DNA of 64,000 nucleotides from Streptomyces sp. NBC_00690 (GCF_036226685.1 NZ_CP109009.1:5173501-5237500); one strand, 5' to 3'; shown: positions 47,299-56,481, counted from the stretch's first letter. Numbers and translations are program-made. The notes: generated by a model from the letters alone, not told the origin.

Positions 47299-48510
47299 AT
47301 GACCCAGACACCACCGCCTTCCCCTGCCACCCCCCGCCCCCGTGCCCGGGCCGAGATCGATCTCGCGGCTCTGCGGGCCAATGTGCGTTCGCTGCGGGCG
47401 CGTGCGCCCCGGGCTGCCTTGATGGCCGTCGTGAAATCGGACGGGTACGGGCATGGCGCTCTCCCGTGTGCTCTTGCCGCGCGGGAGGCCGGTGCCAGTT
47501 GGACGGGGACGGCCACCCCCCATGAAGCCCTCGCCCTGCGGGCCGCCGGTCTGCCGGGGCGGATCATGTGTTGGCTGTGGACTCCGGGTGATCCGTGGCG
47601 CGAGGGCATCGAGGCGGATCTCGACATGTCGATCAGCGGGCTGTGGGCGCTGGCGGAAGTCACCGCTGCGGCCCGCGAGGTCGGCCGCCCCGCCCGTATC
47701 CAGTTGAAGGCCGATACGGGCCTCGGCCGCAATGGCTGCCAGCCTGCGGACTGGCCGGAACTCGTCGCCGCGGCGCTGCTCGCCGAGAGCGAGGGCACGG
47801 CCAAGGTCACTGGTCTGTGGTCGCACTTCGCGTGCGCCGACGAGCCTGGGCACCCCTCGATCGCGGCCCAGTTGGACGTGTTCCGGGAACTCGTGGCGTA
47901 CGCCGAGAAGGCGGGTGTCGAGCCCGAGGTCAGGCATATCGCGAATTCCCCGGCGACCCTCACGCTCCCCGAGTCGCACTTTGATCTCGTACGGACGGGG
48001 ATCGCGATGTACGGGGTGTCTCCGGCGCCCGAGTTGGGGACGCACGAGGCTCTGGGGCTGCGGCCGGTGATGACCCTGGCCGCTTCGGTCGCGCTGGTCA
48101 AGCAGGTCCCCGCGGGCCATGGGGTGAGCTACGGCCACCACTACGTCACTGCGCGTGAAACGGAACTGGGGCTGATCCCCCTCGGCTACGGGGACGGCAT
48201 TCCGCGCCATGCATCGGGCCGTGGCCCGGTGTTGGTCGGTGGTGAGTGGCATCGGGCGGCGGGGCGGATCGCGATGGACCAGTTCGTGGTGGATCTCGGC
48301 CCGGCCGGGGGCGTGGGCGACGAGGGGCGTGGGCACAAGATCCAGGAGGGGGCCGATGCGGTGCTGTTCGGTCCGGGTGATCGCGGGGAGCCGTCGGCCG
48401 AGGACTGGGCGCAGGCAGCGGACACCATCGCGTACGAGATCGTCACCCGGATCGGGGCGAGGGTTCCGCGCGTGTATCTGCACCAAGACGTCGGTACCGA
48501 CGTTCCGTAG
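47299..48510 (+). CDS. alr: Alanine racemase
   Basis: 403 residues. PRPRARAEIDLAALRANVRS, the PLP-binding VVKSDGYGHGA (Schiff-base Lys) and MYGVSPAP are diagnostic; the second catalytic Tyr lies in GVSYGHHYV. It makes D-alanine for peptidoglycan. GAGACT ends 7 bases before the ATG with GGAG between, so either leaderless or SD-led translation is possible. The upstream region is the inverted-repeat arm. Confidence 0.96.
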   Translation: MTQTPPPSPATPRPRARAEIDLAALRANVRSLRARAPRAALMAVVKSDGYGHGALPCALAAREAGASWTGTATPHEALALRAAGLPGRIMCWLWTPGDPWREGIEADLDMSISGLWALAEVTAAAREVGRPARIQLKADTGLGRNGCQPADWPELVAAALLAESEGTAKVTGLWSHFACADEPGHPSIAAQLDVFRELVAYAEKAGVEPEVRHIANSPATLTLPESHFDLVRTGIAMYGVSPAPELGTHEALGLRPVMTLAASVALVKQVPAGHGVSYGHHYVTARETELGLIPLGYGDGIPRHASGRGPVLVGGEWHRAAGRIAMDQFVVDLGPAGGVGDEGRGHKIQEGADAVLFGPGDRGEPSAEDWAQAADTIAYEIVTRIGARVPRVYLHQDVGTDVP

Positions 48511-48531
48511 GTCGAAGAGGGGTACGGCACG

Positions 48532-49743
48532 GTGAGCGAGACCAGCACGGGCGATGCGGTCGTGGCTGCGGCGGGCGCTGCCGCGTCGGGCCACTGGCGC
48601 CGGGCGGGGATCGCCGGTGCGGCGATAGGGGTGATCGCCGCGGGCGCTGCGGCGGGTGTGGCGATCGAGCGGCTCACCGTGGGGCGCGGGATGCGCAAGA
48701 AGGCCCGGCTGGCCTTGGACGCCTCGGGCCCGTACGGCGCCCTGCGTGGCACTCCGGGCCGGGCGGTCGCCGACGACGGCACTCAGCTGTACTACGAGAC
48801 GGACGACCTCGACCCGGACGCCGCCGGTCAGCGCCGGCGCCGGATCTTCGGCCGTAGGTCGCCCGCCCCCGTGACGGTCGTCTTCAGCCATGGCTACTGC
48901 CTCAACCAGGACTCCTGGCACTTCCAGCGGGCGGCTCTGCGCGGTCTGGTCCGTACGGTCCATTGGGATCAGCGCAGCCACGGCCGTTCGGCCCGGGGCA
49001 CGGCGCAGGCGGGCCCCGATCGCACGCCGGTCTCCATCGATCAGCTCGGCCGTGATCTCAAGGCGGTCATCGATGCGGCGGCGCCCGAGGGCCCGTTGGT
49101 GCTGGTGGGGCATTCGATGGGCGGGATGACGGTGATGGCGTTGGCCGACCAGTTCCCGGAGCTGATTCGGGACCGGGTCGTCGGTGCGGCCTTCATCGGC
49201 ACGTCGAGCGGTCGGCTGGGCGAGGTCAACTACGGCCTTCCGGTCGCCGGCGTCAACGCGGTGCGACGGGTGCTGCCGGGAGTGCTTCGGGCCCTCGGTT
49301 CACAGGCGGAGCTGGTGGAGCGCGCCCGCGGGGCGACCGCGGACCTCTTCGCCGGTCTGATCAAGAAGTATTCGTTCTCGTCCCGCGACGTCGACCCGGC
49401 AGTGGCCCGGTTCGCCGAACGGATGATCGAATCCACGCCGATCGACGTGGTCGCCGAGTTCTATCCGGCCTTCGACGAGCACGACAAGGCGGGCGCCCTC
49501 CCGGCCTTCGCCGATGTGCCGGTCCTGGTGCTGGCCGGTGACCGGGATCTGGTTACCCCGAGCGGCCACAGCGAGGCGATCGCCGATCTGCTGCCGGGCG
49601 CGGAGTTGGTGATCGTCCCGGACGGGGGCCATCTGGTGATGCTGGAGCACCCGGAGGCCGTCACCGACCGGTTGGCGGACCTCTTGGCGCGAGTGGGCGC
49701 GGTGCCCGAGACGGCCGACGCCAGCGGGGCCGGCAACGGCTAA
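48532..49743 (+). CDS. Alpha/beta hydrolase with N-terminal membrane span
   Basis: 403 residues from a GTG. An Ala/Gly-rich hydrophobic span lies at about 25-45 (IAGAAIGVIAAGAAAGVAIE). The hydrolase has FSHGYCLNQDSWHFQ (oxyanion region), GHSMGGMTVMALA (nucleophile Ser), VLAGDRDLVTPSGHS (acid) and GGHLVMLEHPE (His). Substrate unknown; lipid or ester hydrolysis is usual. It sits 21 bases after alr in the conserved alr-hydrolase-tsaE order. Confidence 0.92.
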   Translation: MSETSTGDAVVAAAGAAASGHWRRAGIAGAAIGVIAAGAAAGVAIERLTVGRGMRKKARLALDASGPYGALRGTPGRAVADDGTQLYYETDDLDPDAAGQRRRRIFGRRSPAPVTVVFSHGYCLNQDSWHFQRAALRGLVRTVHWDQRSHGRSARGTAQAGPDRTPVSIDQLGRDLKAVIDAAAPEGPLVLVGHSMGGMTVMALADQFPELIRDRVVGAAFIGTSSGRLGEVNYGLPVAGVNAVRRVLPGVLRALGSQAELVERARGATADLFAGLIKKYSFSSRDVDPAVARFAERMIESTPIDVVAEFYPAFDEHDKAGALPAFADVPVLVLAGDRDLVTPSGHSEAIADLLPGAELVIVPDGGHLVMLEHPEAVTDRLADLLARVGAVPETADASGAGNG

Positions 49744-49754
49744 CGTTGGGCGGC

Positions 49755-50264
49755 ATGGAAGCACCGCAGAGCACGGCGGCCGTGACCGCCGTCGCACGGA
49801 TGGCCGTCGATTCCCCGGAGCAGATGCAGGATCTCGGGCGGCGGCTGGCGAAAGTGCTGCGTCCGGGTGATCTGGTGATGCTCACCGGCGAGCTGGGCGC
49901 GGGCAAGACGACCCTCACCAGGGGGCTGGGGGAGGGCCTGGGGGTGCGGGGAGCGGTCACCTCGCCGACCTTTGTCATCGCTCGGGTCCATCCGTCACTG
50001 ACCGGTGGCCCTGCCCTGGTGCATGTGGACGCCTATCGGCTGGGCGGGGGGTTGGACGAGATGGAGGATCTGGATCTCGATGTCTCGCTGCCGGAGTCGG
50101 TGGTGGTCGTCGAGTGGGGTGACGGAAAGGTCGAGGACCTTTCGGATGATCGGCTCCATGTGGTGATCCACCGGGTCGTCGGCGACACGGAGGACGATCG
50201 GCGCCAGGTGACCTTGACGGGGTACGGGCGACGCTGGTCCGCAGTGGATCTCAGCGCGGCCTGA
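49755..50264 (+). CDS. tsaE: tRNA t6A biosynthesis ATPase TsaE
   Basis: 169 residues from ATG 49755; the TTG at 49746 is a less likely start. Walker A GELGAGKTTLTRGLGEGLG, TSPTFVIARVH and VVVVEWGDGKVE are TsaE (YjeE) marks. It works with TsaB and TsaD in threonylcarbamoyl transfer to A37 of tRNA. TAACGT at 49741-49746, including the stop of the previous gene, could be a leaderless -10. Confidence 0.95.
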   Translation: MEAPQSTAAVTAVARMAVDSPEQMQDLGRRLAKVLRPGDLVMLTGELGAGKTTLTRGLGEGLGVRGAVTSPTFVIARVHPSLTGGPALVHVDAYRLGGGLDEMEDLDLDVSLPESVVVVEWGDGKVEDLSDDRLHVVIHRVVGDTEDDRRQVTLTGYGRRWSAVDLSAA

Positions 50265-50460
50265 CCTGACCAAGGCGCGCGGCCTGTCCCGACCAAGGCG
50301 CACGACCTGACCTGACCAAGGTGATTACGCTCCGTGGTCATCTGACCATCGCTGTGCCGACGGGTTCGTGGGCTCATTGGCCGTTCGGTGGATATTCCGA
50401 CAAGACGTCGGCAAAATATTGCGCATGCCGTGCCGAGCGTGGTCACATGGCACGGAGACG

Positions 50461-50480
50461 TGGTTAGGTTTGCCTAACCA
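50461..50480 (+). promoter_or_regulatory. Second iron box candidate
   Basis: TGGTTAGGTTTGCCTAACCA, an imperfect palindrome whose core matches 14 of 19 positions of the iron box consensus. It shares the AGGCAAACCTAA block with the site at 43992. It lies 28 bases upstream of a small ORF. Confidence 0.65.
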
Positions 50481-50508
50481 GTCTGCCCCCGGCGATCCAG
50501 GAGGCACC

Positions 50509-50745
50509 ATGCCGGCGTATCCGCGTGAATCCGAGCCATCGCAGCAGCCCACCGCCGAGCCCTCGTCCTCACCCGTCGTGCCTGGTCGGCCCACGTCGAT
50601 CCGGCCGTCGGCGTCGGTTGGGGTGTCGATGGGGCAGCTCTTGGCTTCGTGCGCTGCGGCCAGAGCGATCTCCACCCCGCCGCGCGAGGCGGACATCTCC
50701 GGTCCTTTGATCGTCAACCGGAGCGAGCGCCGCGACGCCGCGTAG
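50509..50745 (+). CDS. 78-residue protein behind an iron box
   Basis: Starts at an ATG with a strong SD (CAGGAGGCACC) just after the iron box. Residues 1-35 are rich in Ser and Pro; residues about 38-60 are the more ordered VGVSMGQLLASCAAARAIST part with a single Cys; the end is charged. No signal peptide or membrane segment. I do not recognise it. The SD and operator make it a real gene and an expected member of the iron-limitation regulon. It points at the end of the opposite-strand transpeptidase-like gene. Confidence 0.65.
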   Translation: MPAYPRESEPSQQPTAEPSSSPVVPGRPTSIRPSASVGVSMGQLLASCAAARAISTPPREADISGPLIVNRSERRDAA

Positions 50746-50807
50746 TCGTACCCCGCGGCGGTCCCGTCCCACCGATCGAGTGGCTCGGTGTGCGGCTCGG
50801 CGGCTGA

Positions 50808-51359
50808 CTACGGGACGACGATGATCTTGGTGCCGATGGTGGCGAAGCGCCACATGGCGTCACCGTCCGCCCTCTTCATGCGTACACCACCGGTCTTCTT
50901 CGACGGGTCGGGTGCGGTCATCGCCCCGCTCACCGCCGCACTGAATCCGATCGGTACGTCATTGACGTTCGCGAACCGGACCACGTGCTCGATCGCCGTC
51001 CCGTCCGATCCGTCGACCTGCCCCGATCGGGAGGTGACCGCGTACGCGCCGGGCGGCGGATTGACGGGCGACGGCATCACCGCGAACGTCGTGCTGACCT
51101 TGTTCCCCGCCGTCACCAGCCAGACCCGACGCTCGCTGAGGGCATACACCACCCGCAGCCCGGATCCCGAGTTCACTGGCAGGGCCAGTGGGTCCTTCCG
51201 CTGCTGCTGAGGGTTCTCGGCACTGGGCAGCGCGCTGGGGGAGCGCGGCTTGCTGAGGTCGTCCGGGGCGCTCGCCGACGCCTGGTAGGCGAGGAAGCAG
51301 ACGGCGGTCAGGGCTGCTGCCGTGAGCCCGGCCACCAGTCCCGAGCTGCTCCGTGCCAC
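50808..51359 (-). CDS. L,D-transpeptidase-like protein lacking the catalytic Cys
   Basis: 183 residues from a GTG. N-terminal membrane anchor or signal (GLVAGLTAAALTAVCFLAYQ), a linker, then a YkuD-like beta domain: VYALSERRVWLVTAGNKVST, PPPGAYAVTSRSGQ and MKRADGDAMWRFATIGTK, with the C-terminal VGT-VVV type strand. Where active enzymes have S-H-G-C-(I/V)-R this one reads TGGVR (156-160), and the catalytic His segment is also replaced. It is therefore probably not a transpeptidase; a binding or regulatory role is possible. The start is 125 bases from tsaB, divergent. Confidence 0.8.
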   Translation of the reverse strand: MARSSSGLVAGLTAAALTAVCFLAYQASASAPDDLSKPRSPSALPSAENPQQQRKDPLALPVNSGSGLRVVYALSERRVWLVTAGNKVSTTFAVMPSPVNPPPGAYAVTSRSGQVDGSDGTAIEHVVRFANVNDVPIGFSAAVSGAMTAPDPSKKTGGVRMKRADGDAMWRFATIGTKIIVVP

Positions 51360-51472
51360 CGTGCTCCACCTCTCGCCAAGTCGTGTCAGTTCTTCGGATG
51401 AACATCCTCGGGGCGACGGTAGCAGCCACCGACCGCGGTGGGCGGGGCGCCGTGCCTGCCGCGCGGGAGCCG

Positions 51473-51478
51473 TAGGCT
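51473..51478 (+). promoter_or_regulatory. Candidate leaderless -10 of tsaB
   Basis: TAGGCT ends 6 bases before the GTG and there is no SD, the same layout as at glmS. Confidence 0.5.
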
Positions 51479-51484
51479 GTTCGC

Positions 51485-52147
51485 GTGCTCTTGCTTGCCG
51501 TGGATACCGCCACTCCCGCCGTCACCGCCGCGCTGCACGACGGCGAGTCCGTCGTTGCCGAGTCCAGCCGTGTGGACGCGCGCCGGCACGGCGAACTGCT
51601 GCTGCCCGCCATCGATCGTGTGCTCGCCGAGGCCGGGGTGAAAATCGACGCCGTCACCGCCGTGGTCACCGGTGTGGGCCCCGGTCCGTACACCGGGCTG
51701 CGGGTCGGCCTGGTGACGGCCGCGACCTTCGGTTCGGCGTTGGACGTACCCGTCTACGGACTGTGCACGCTCGACGGCCTCGCCCACGCCAGCGACCTCG
51801 ACGGACCCTTCGTGGTCGCCACGGACGCCCGCCGCAAGGAGGTGTACTGGGCCCGCTACGACGCCTCGGGCAATCGGGTCGGCGAACCGGCGGTGGATCG
51901 ACCGGCCGACATCGCCGAGCAGGTTGCTGGCCTGCCGGCCGTCGGAGCCGGCGCCAGGCTCTACCCCGATGTCTTCCCGGACGCCCGCGACCCCGAGCAC
52001 GTTTCGGCCGGTGCCCTCGCCTCCCTGGCCGTGCGGAAACTGGCCGGGGGTGCCAAGGAAATGGACTTCCTCCCTCCGCAGCCGCTGTATCTGCGCCGGC
52101 CGGACGCCCAGGTGCCCAAGAACTACAAGGTGGTCACCCCGAAGTGA
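51485..52147 (+). CDS. tsaB: t6A biosynthesis protein TsaB
   Basis: 220 residues from a GTG. LLLAVDTATPAVTAALHDGE, HGELLLPAIDRVLAEA and VGPGPYTGLRVGLVTAATFG are TsaB (YeaZ) marks, an inactive ASKHA-fold partner that binds TsaD. Its stop overlaps the rimI GTG. The cluster tsaE-(insert)-tsaB-rimI-tsaD gives almost the whole t6A pathway except TsaC. Confidence 0.95.
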   Translation: MLLLAVDTATPAVTAALHDGESVVAESSRVDARRHGELLLPAIDRVLAEAGVKIDAVTAVVTGVGPGPYTGLRVGLVTAATFGSALDVPVYGLCTLDGLAHASDLDGPFVVATDARRKEVYWARYDASGNRVGEPAVDRPADIAEQVAGLPAVGAGARLYPDVFPDARDPEHVSAGALASLAVRKLAGGAKEMDFLPPQPLYLRRPDAQVPKNYKVVTPK

Positions 52148-52644
52148 CCGCCGCATCGGATCCCGTACTGCGCGAGATGCGCTGGTGGGACCTTGGCCCC
52201 GTACTCGACCTCGAACAGCGGCTCTTCCCCGAGGACGCATGGTCGCCCGGGATGTTCTGGTCCGAGTTGGCCCACGCCCGCGGCCCCCAGGCCACCCGTC
52301 GCTACGTCGTCGCCGAGAAGGACACGGACACCGGCGGAAGTGAGATCGTGGGATACGCGGGTCTCGCTGCGGTCGGCGGCCTCGGCGATGTCCAGACGAT
52401 CGCCGTCGCCCCCACCGAGCAGGGAACCGGACTCGGCTCCCGGCTGCTCTCCGATCTGCTCCACCACGCCACCGCCTTCGAGTGCGACGAGGTCTTCCTC
52501 GAAGTACGGGTGGACAACACCAGGGCCCAGAAGCTGTACGAGCGCTTCGGCTTCGAACCCGTGGGATTCCGCCGCGGCTACTACAAGCCGGGCAATGTCG
52601 ATGCGCTCGTCATGCGGCTCCATCTGCAAGGGAATGGTCACTGA
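52144..52644 (+). CDS. rimI: Ribosomal protein alanine N-acetyltransferase
   Basis: 166 residues. GNAT fold with [31 protein letters not shown] (acetyl-CoA loop) and [18 protein letters not shown]. It acetylates the N-terminal Ala of S18 in E. coli; the target here is assumed the same. The GTG overlaps the tsaB stop and the stop overlaps tsaD (TGATG), so translation is coupled through all three genes. Confidence 0.92.
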   Translation: MTAASDPVLREMRWWDLGPVLDLEQRLFPEDAWSPGMFWSELAHARGPQATRRYVVAEKDTDTGGSEIVGYAGLAAVGGLGDVQTIAVAPTEQGTGLGSRLLSDLLHHATAFECDEVFLEVRVDNTRAQKLYERFGFEPVGFRRGYYKPGNVDALVMRLHLQGNGH

Positions 52645-53777
52645 TGGTTGACGAACCGCTCGTACTGGGCATCGAGACGTCCTGCGACGAGACCGGCGTC
52701 GGGATCGTCCGCGGCACCACACTGCTCGCCGACGCCGTCGCCTCCAGCGTGGACACCCACGCCCGGTTCGGCGGTGTGGTGCCCGAGATCGCCTCCCGCG
52801 CACATCTGGAGGCGATGGTCCCCACCATCGAGCGTGCGCTGAACGACGCCGGCGTCTCGCCCCGCGACCTCGACGGCATCGCGGTGACCGCCGGCCCCGG
52901 GCTCGCGGGCGCACTGCTGGTGGGAGTCTCGGCGGCGAAGGCGTACGCGTACGCCCTCGGTAAACCGCTCTACGGCGTGAACCACCTGGCGTCCCACATC
53001 TGCGTCGACCAGTTGGAGCACGGCAAGCTCCCCGAGCCGACGATGGCGCTGCTCGTCTCGGGCGGGCACTCCTCGCTGCTGCTCGCACCGGACATCACCA
53101 ACGATGTCCGGCCACTGGGCGCGACCATCGACGACGCGGCCGGGGAGGCGTTCGACAAGATCGCCCGTGTGCTCGACCTCGGTTTCCCCGGTGGCCCCGT
53201 CATCGACCGGCTGGCGAGGGAGGGAGACCCCCGGGCCATCGCCTTCCCCCGTGGACTGTCCGGCTCCCGCGACGCCGCGTACGACTTCTCCTTCTCCGGG
53301 CTGAAGACGGCGGTGGCGCGTTGGATCGAGGCCAAGCGGGCGGCGGGCGAGGAGGTGCCGGTACGCGATGTCGCGGCGTCCTTCCAGGAGGCCGTCGTCG
53401 ATGTGCTGACCCGCAAGGCGGTGCGCGCCTGTGTGGACGAGGGCGTGGACCATCTGATGATCGGCGGCGGGGTGGCCGCGAACTCCCGACTGCGGGCGCT
53501 GGCCGCGGAGCGCTGCGAGCGGGCCGGCATTCGACTGAGGGTGCCGCGACCTGGGCTGTGCACGGACAACGGCGCGATGGTGGCGGCCCTCGGCGCCGAG
53601 ATGGTCGCCCGCAACCGGCCGCCGTCTGACCTGGAGCTGTCGGCTGACTCCTCGCTGCCGGTGACTGAAACCCATGTCCCGGGCCAGAACCACGCACAGG
53701 ACCACGGCCACGCGCATGATCACGCGCATGACCACGACCATGTGCATGAGATCAGCAAGGACAACCTGTACTCATGA
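52644..53777 (+). CDS. tsaD: tRNA t6A threonylcarbamoyltransferase TsaD, with His-rich tail
   Basis: 377 residues. [18 protein letters not shown], metal-binding [10 protein letters not shown] (HxxxH), [10 protein letters not shown] and [12 protein letters not shown] are TsaD features. With TsaB and TsaE it transfers threonylcarbamoyl to A37 of ANN-decoding tRNAs. Unusual: the last 30 residues hold about ten His in HD/HA repeats ([16 protein letters not shown]), which could bind metal. Coupled to rimI by overlap and to the next gene by ATGA. Confidence 0.95.
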   Translation: MVDEPLVLGIETSCDETGVGIVRGTTLLADAVASSVDTHARFGGVVPEIASRAHLEAMVPTIERALNDAGVSPRDLDGIAVTAGPGLAGALLVGVSAAKAYAYALGKPLYGVNHLASHICVDQLEHGKLPEPTMALLVSGGHSSLLLAPDITNDVRPLGATIDDAAGEAFDKIARVLDLGFPGGPVIDRLAREGDPRAIAFPRGLSGSRDAAYDFSFSGLKTAVARWIEAKRAAGEEVPVRDVAASFQEAVVDVLTRKAVRACVDEGVDHLMIGGGVAANSRLRALAAERCERAGIRLRVPRPGLCTDNGAMVAALGAEMVARNRPPSDLELSADSSLPVTETHVPGQNHAQDHGHAHDHAHDHDHVHEISKDNLYS

Positions 53778-54058
53778 CCGCCCCGAAGACGACCGTGGTC
53801 GCTCTGATGTGGGAGGCGCGGGCGGTGCGCGACCGCGGTGCGGAACTGCTGGAGTGGGCCCGCGCCCAGGAACTGCCGTTGCAGCCGCTGCGGCGCGAGT
53901 CCTTCAAGGCCGGCCAGGACCGGGTGCTGGTGATCACCTGGTGGCACGCCGTTGATGCGGCGGCGCCCCTCCCGGAGCTCCCGGAGCCGGCGGGGGACCT
54001 GATCACCAGGCCCGTGCACCGCTGGCGGTTCGAATCGGTCTCCGTCGACCCCGCGTGA
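53774..54058 (+). CDS. Hypothetical protein coupled to tsaD
   Basis: 94 residues; the ATG overlaps the tsaD stop. Compact alpha/beta with [40 protein letters not shown] and [13 protein letters not shown]. There is no signal peptide or known motif. Conserved proximity would suggest a small partner of the t6A complex, but this is only an idea. Confidence 0.75.
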   Translation: MTAPKTTVVALMWEARAVRDRGAELLEWARAQELPLQPLRRESFKAGQDRVLVITWWHAVDAAAPLPELPEPAGDLITRPVHRWRFESVSVDPA

Positions 54059-54099
54059 CGCCGTTCGTGGTGACCGACCGCGGTGGTGCACGGGGTCGG

Positions 54100-54822
54100 T
54101 CAGTGGAGCCGGTGCGGATGCGTCGGCCCATCAGTTCGCGTGCGCTGCGCACGGCTCAGCAGCCCGTCGATGATCGCCTCCAGCTGCTCCCGTACCTCGT
54201 ACTCCCCGAGCTTGTTCCACTGCGGAGCCAGCTCCGTCAGCCGGGGTAGCTCCTTGGCGTCCTCGTCCGTGAGTATCGCGGGGAAGTTCCACCGTCGCTC
54301 CGGCTCCGCTTCCCGTCGCGCCATGGCCGCGGTGAAGACAAGGTTTCCGTAGACGAAGTGCCAGATGGTGCGGTACGTACGGACGGCCTGCTCGGGGGTG
54401 AGGCCGCACGCGATCGACGACTCCAGGATCTCCTCTGCCATCCAGAGCGCGCCCTTGTCGGTGAGGTCGCCCAGCGCCAGGATCTCCAGGACCCAGGGCA
54501 ACTGCGCCAGTACCCCGTGCATATGGACGCTCGTGTCCACCAGTCGCTGGCGAGGGTCGGCCGGCAGTGCGGGGCGGGGGAAGGTGGCCGCTACGCCCGA
54601 GAGCGTGAGCATCAGCAACTCGTCCTTGTCGCGGACGTAGTGGTAGAGCGCCATCGGCGTGCTGCCGACCTCCTTGGCCACCCGTCGCATCGAGACGGCG
54701 GCCACTCCCTCCTCCTCGATGATCCGGCGCGCGGTGGCGACGATCGTTTCTGGGTCCAGTCGACGTGGTCGTCCCACGGCCTTCTTGCCGGCCCTGCCTG
54801 CGGGTTTCTTCTCCGTTGCCAC
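54100..54822 (-). CDS. TetR-family regulator
   Basis: 240 residues from a GTG. A basic N-terminal arm leads to the HTH (RIIEEEGVAAVSMRRVAKEV, then STPMALYHYVRDKDELL). The C-terminal domain is the longer TetR_C type with PWVLEILALGDLTDKG and FVYGNLVFTAAMARREAEPE. It is divergent from the MFS gene and most likely represses that gene and itself. The ligand is unknown. Confidence 0.92.
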   Translation of the reverse strand: MATEKKPAGRAGKKAVGRPRRLDPETIVATARRIIEEEGVAAVSMRRVAKEVGSTPMALYHYVRDKDELLMLTLSGVAATFPRPALPADPRQRLVDTSVHMHGVLAQLPWVLEILALGDLTDKGALWMAEEILESSIACGLTPEQAVRTYRTIWHFVYGNLVFTAAMARREAEPERRWNFPAILTDEDAKELPRLTELAPQWNKLGEYEVREQLEAIIDGLLSRAQRTRTDGPTHPHRLH

Positions 54823-54845
54823 CTGCGTAGTCTCCCGCTCCTATT

Positions 54846-54870
54846 TTCTTTACGCGTATAGTAATGTGCG
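54846..54870. promoter_or_regulatory. Candidate TetR operator
   Basis: The 81-base divergent region has an A/T-rich patch with TTACGCGTATAGTAA, an inverted TTAC/GTAA arrangement and an inner TACGCGTA palindrome. It is the only symmetric site there. Confidence 0.5.
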
Positions 54871-54903
54871 GTCCTGCCCAGGGCATCCCGGGAAGGGGAA
54901 CCC

Positions 54904-56475
54904 ATGAACGACCAAGCGCAGAGCACGCGCTGGGTGTTGACCGTGGCACTCATCGTGCAGTTCCTGGTGGCGCTGGACATGTCCGTCGTCAATGTCGCGC
55001 TGCCCGACATGCGCGACGACCTCGGCTTCACCCCCGACGGCCTGCAATGGGTCGTCGGCGCCTATGCGCTCACCTTCGGCGGCCTCCTGATGCTCGGCGG
55101 TCGGCTGACCGACATCGTGGGTCGCCGCCGCATCCTCGTCGCCGGACTCGTGCTCTTCGGCGGGGCGAGCCTGATCGGCGGTCTCGTCCAGTCCCCCGGC
55201 GCACTGATCGCCGCCCGTGCCGCCCAGGGCATCGGCGCAGCCGCGCTGGCCCCCGGCGCCTTCACCCTGATCACCGTCACCTACCCGGCGGGGCCCGCGC
55301 GTTCCAAGGCGCTCGGCATGTGGGGCATGGCGGGCGCGGCGGGCGGCGCCGTCGGCGTACTGGCGGGCGGACTCCTCACGGATGCGGCCGGCTGGCGGGC
55401 CGTGATGCTGGTCAACGTGCCCATCGTGGTCTTCGCGCTCTTCGGAGTCGCACGGGCCGCCCTGCCCGGCGCGCCCGACCGCGCCAGCGCGCCCCGGCTC
55501 GACGTCGCGGGTGCGCTCTTGGTCACCGGGGGCATGTCCCTGCTGGTGCTGGGCGTCACCCGTACCGAGCAACACGGCTGGGGCGCGCCCACCACCGTAC
55601 TGACCCTGGGCACCTCGATCGCCCTGCTGATCGCCTTCGCCCTGGTCGAACGACGGGTCCGCGAGCCGCTGCTGCGACTGGGACTGCTGGCCAACCGTCC
55701 CGTCCTCGGAGCGAACCTCTTCTCACTGCTGCTCAGCTCCACCCAGTTCGCGTCCTTCTACTTCTGCTCCCTCTACATGCAGCAGGTGCTGGGGTACGAA
55801 GCGTCGAAGACGGGCGCGGCGTTCCTCCCCTTCTGCGTGGGCGTGGTGGCCGGCTCGCTGATAGGCACCAAGGCGGTCGCTGTCGTCGGCATCCGGCTGC
55901 TGCTGGTGACGGGTGGGCTCCTCGGTGCGGCGGGGATAGTGCTGTTCGCCGTCACCGCCATCCCGGATGGGAGTTTCGCGTACTCCATCCTTGGGCCGTC
56001 GCTGCTGGGCAGCGTGGGCATCGGGCTCTGCTTCATCCCACTGGGCACGGCGGCCACCAAGGACGTGGTGCCGTCGGAGGCGGGCATGGCGTCGGGGCTG
56101 CTCAACAGCTCACGCCAGATCGGTGGCTCGCTCGGGCTGGCGATCTTGGTGACGGTCGCCGCGTCCATCAGTGCGGGAAGCAGTACGCCGGCGGCACTCG
56201 CCGAGGGCTATCGAGCGGCCTACTGGGTGTGCGCCGGACTGATGGCGCTGGCATGTGTGGCGGCGATGGCACTGCTTCCGGCGCATGACCGACCCACCGC
56301 GACGACCGACCCATCCGCTCAGACCGAAGATCTGACGGCTGCCACGGCTCCCATAGCTGCCACGGCGGCCGATCCGATCGCGGCCGTCCATCGTGACCCG
56401 GTACCGGAAGCCGGCGATCCGATGGCTCCGGTGGCCGGTCGGCACGATGCTCAGAAGAATTCAGAAGAATTCTGA
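54904..56475 (+). CDS. MFS drug efflux transporter (DHA2, 14-TM type)
   Basis: 523 residues. The start QSTRWVLTVALIVQFLVALD and motif A GGRLTDIVGRRRI are DHA2 features; motif C lies around ARAAQGIGAAALAPGAFTLI. Hydrophobic segments are consistent with 14 spans. The last 60 residues are a hydrophilic Ala/Thr/Pro/Asp tail. The target drug is unknown. The direct repeat TCAGAAGAATTCAGAAGAAT encodes the end of the protein and forms a palindrome over the stop codon. Confidence 0.9.
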   Translation: MNDQAQSTRWVLTVALIVQFLVALDMSVVNVALPDMRDDLGFTPDGLQWVVGAYALTFGGLLMLGGRLTDIVGRRRILVAGLVLFGGASLIGGLVQSPGALIAARAAQGIGAAALAPGAFTLITVTYPAGPARSKALGMWGMAGAAGGAVGVLAGGLLTDAAGWRAVMLVNVPIVVFALFGVARAALPGAPDRASAPRLDVAGALLVTGGMSLLVLGVTRTEQHGWGAPTTVLTLGTSIALLIAFALVERRVREPLLRLGLLANRPVLGANLFSLLLSSTQFASFYFCSLYMQQVLGYEASKTGAAFLPFCVGVVAGSLIGTKAVAVVGIRLLLVTGGLLGAAGIVLFAVTAIPDGSFAYSILGPSLLGSVGIGLCFIPLGTAATKDVVPSEAGMASGLLNSSRQIGGSLGLAILVTVAASISAGSSTPAALAEGYRAAYWVCAGLMALACVAAMALLPAHDRPTATTDPSAQTEDLTAATAPIAATAADPIAAVHRDPVPEAGDPMAPVAGRHDAQKNSEEF

Positions 56476-56481
56476 GAGCGG

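Noticed and set aside
45715..47300. Several open frames in the nnrD-alr gap
   Set aside because: They follow repeat units, run on both strands equally and show no normal codon bias, so they are treated as non-coding.
50325..50717. Minus-strand frame opposite the iron-box gene
   Set aside because: It lacks a good SD, has no recognisable features and would run through the iron box; the plus-strand ORF with CAGGAGG is better supported.
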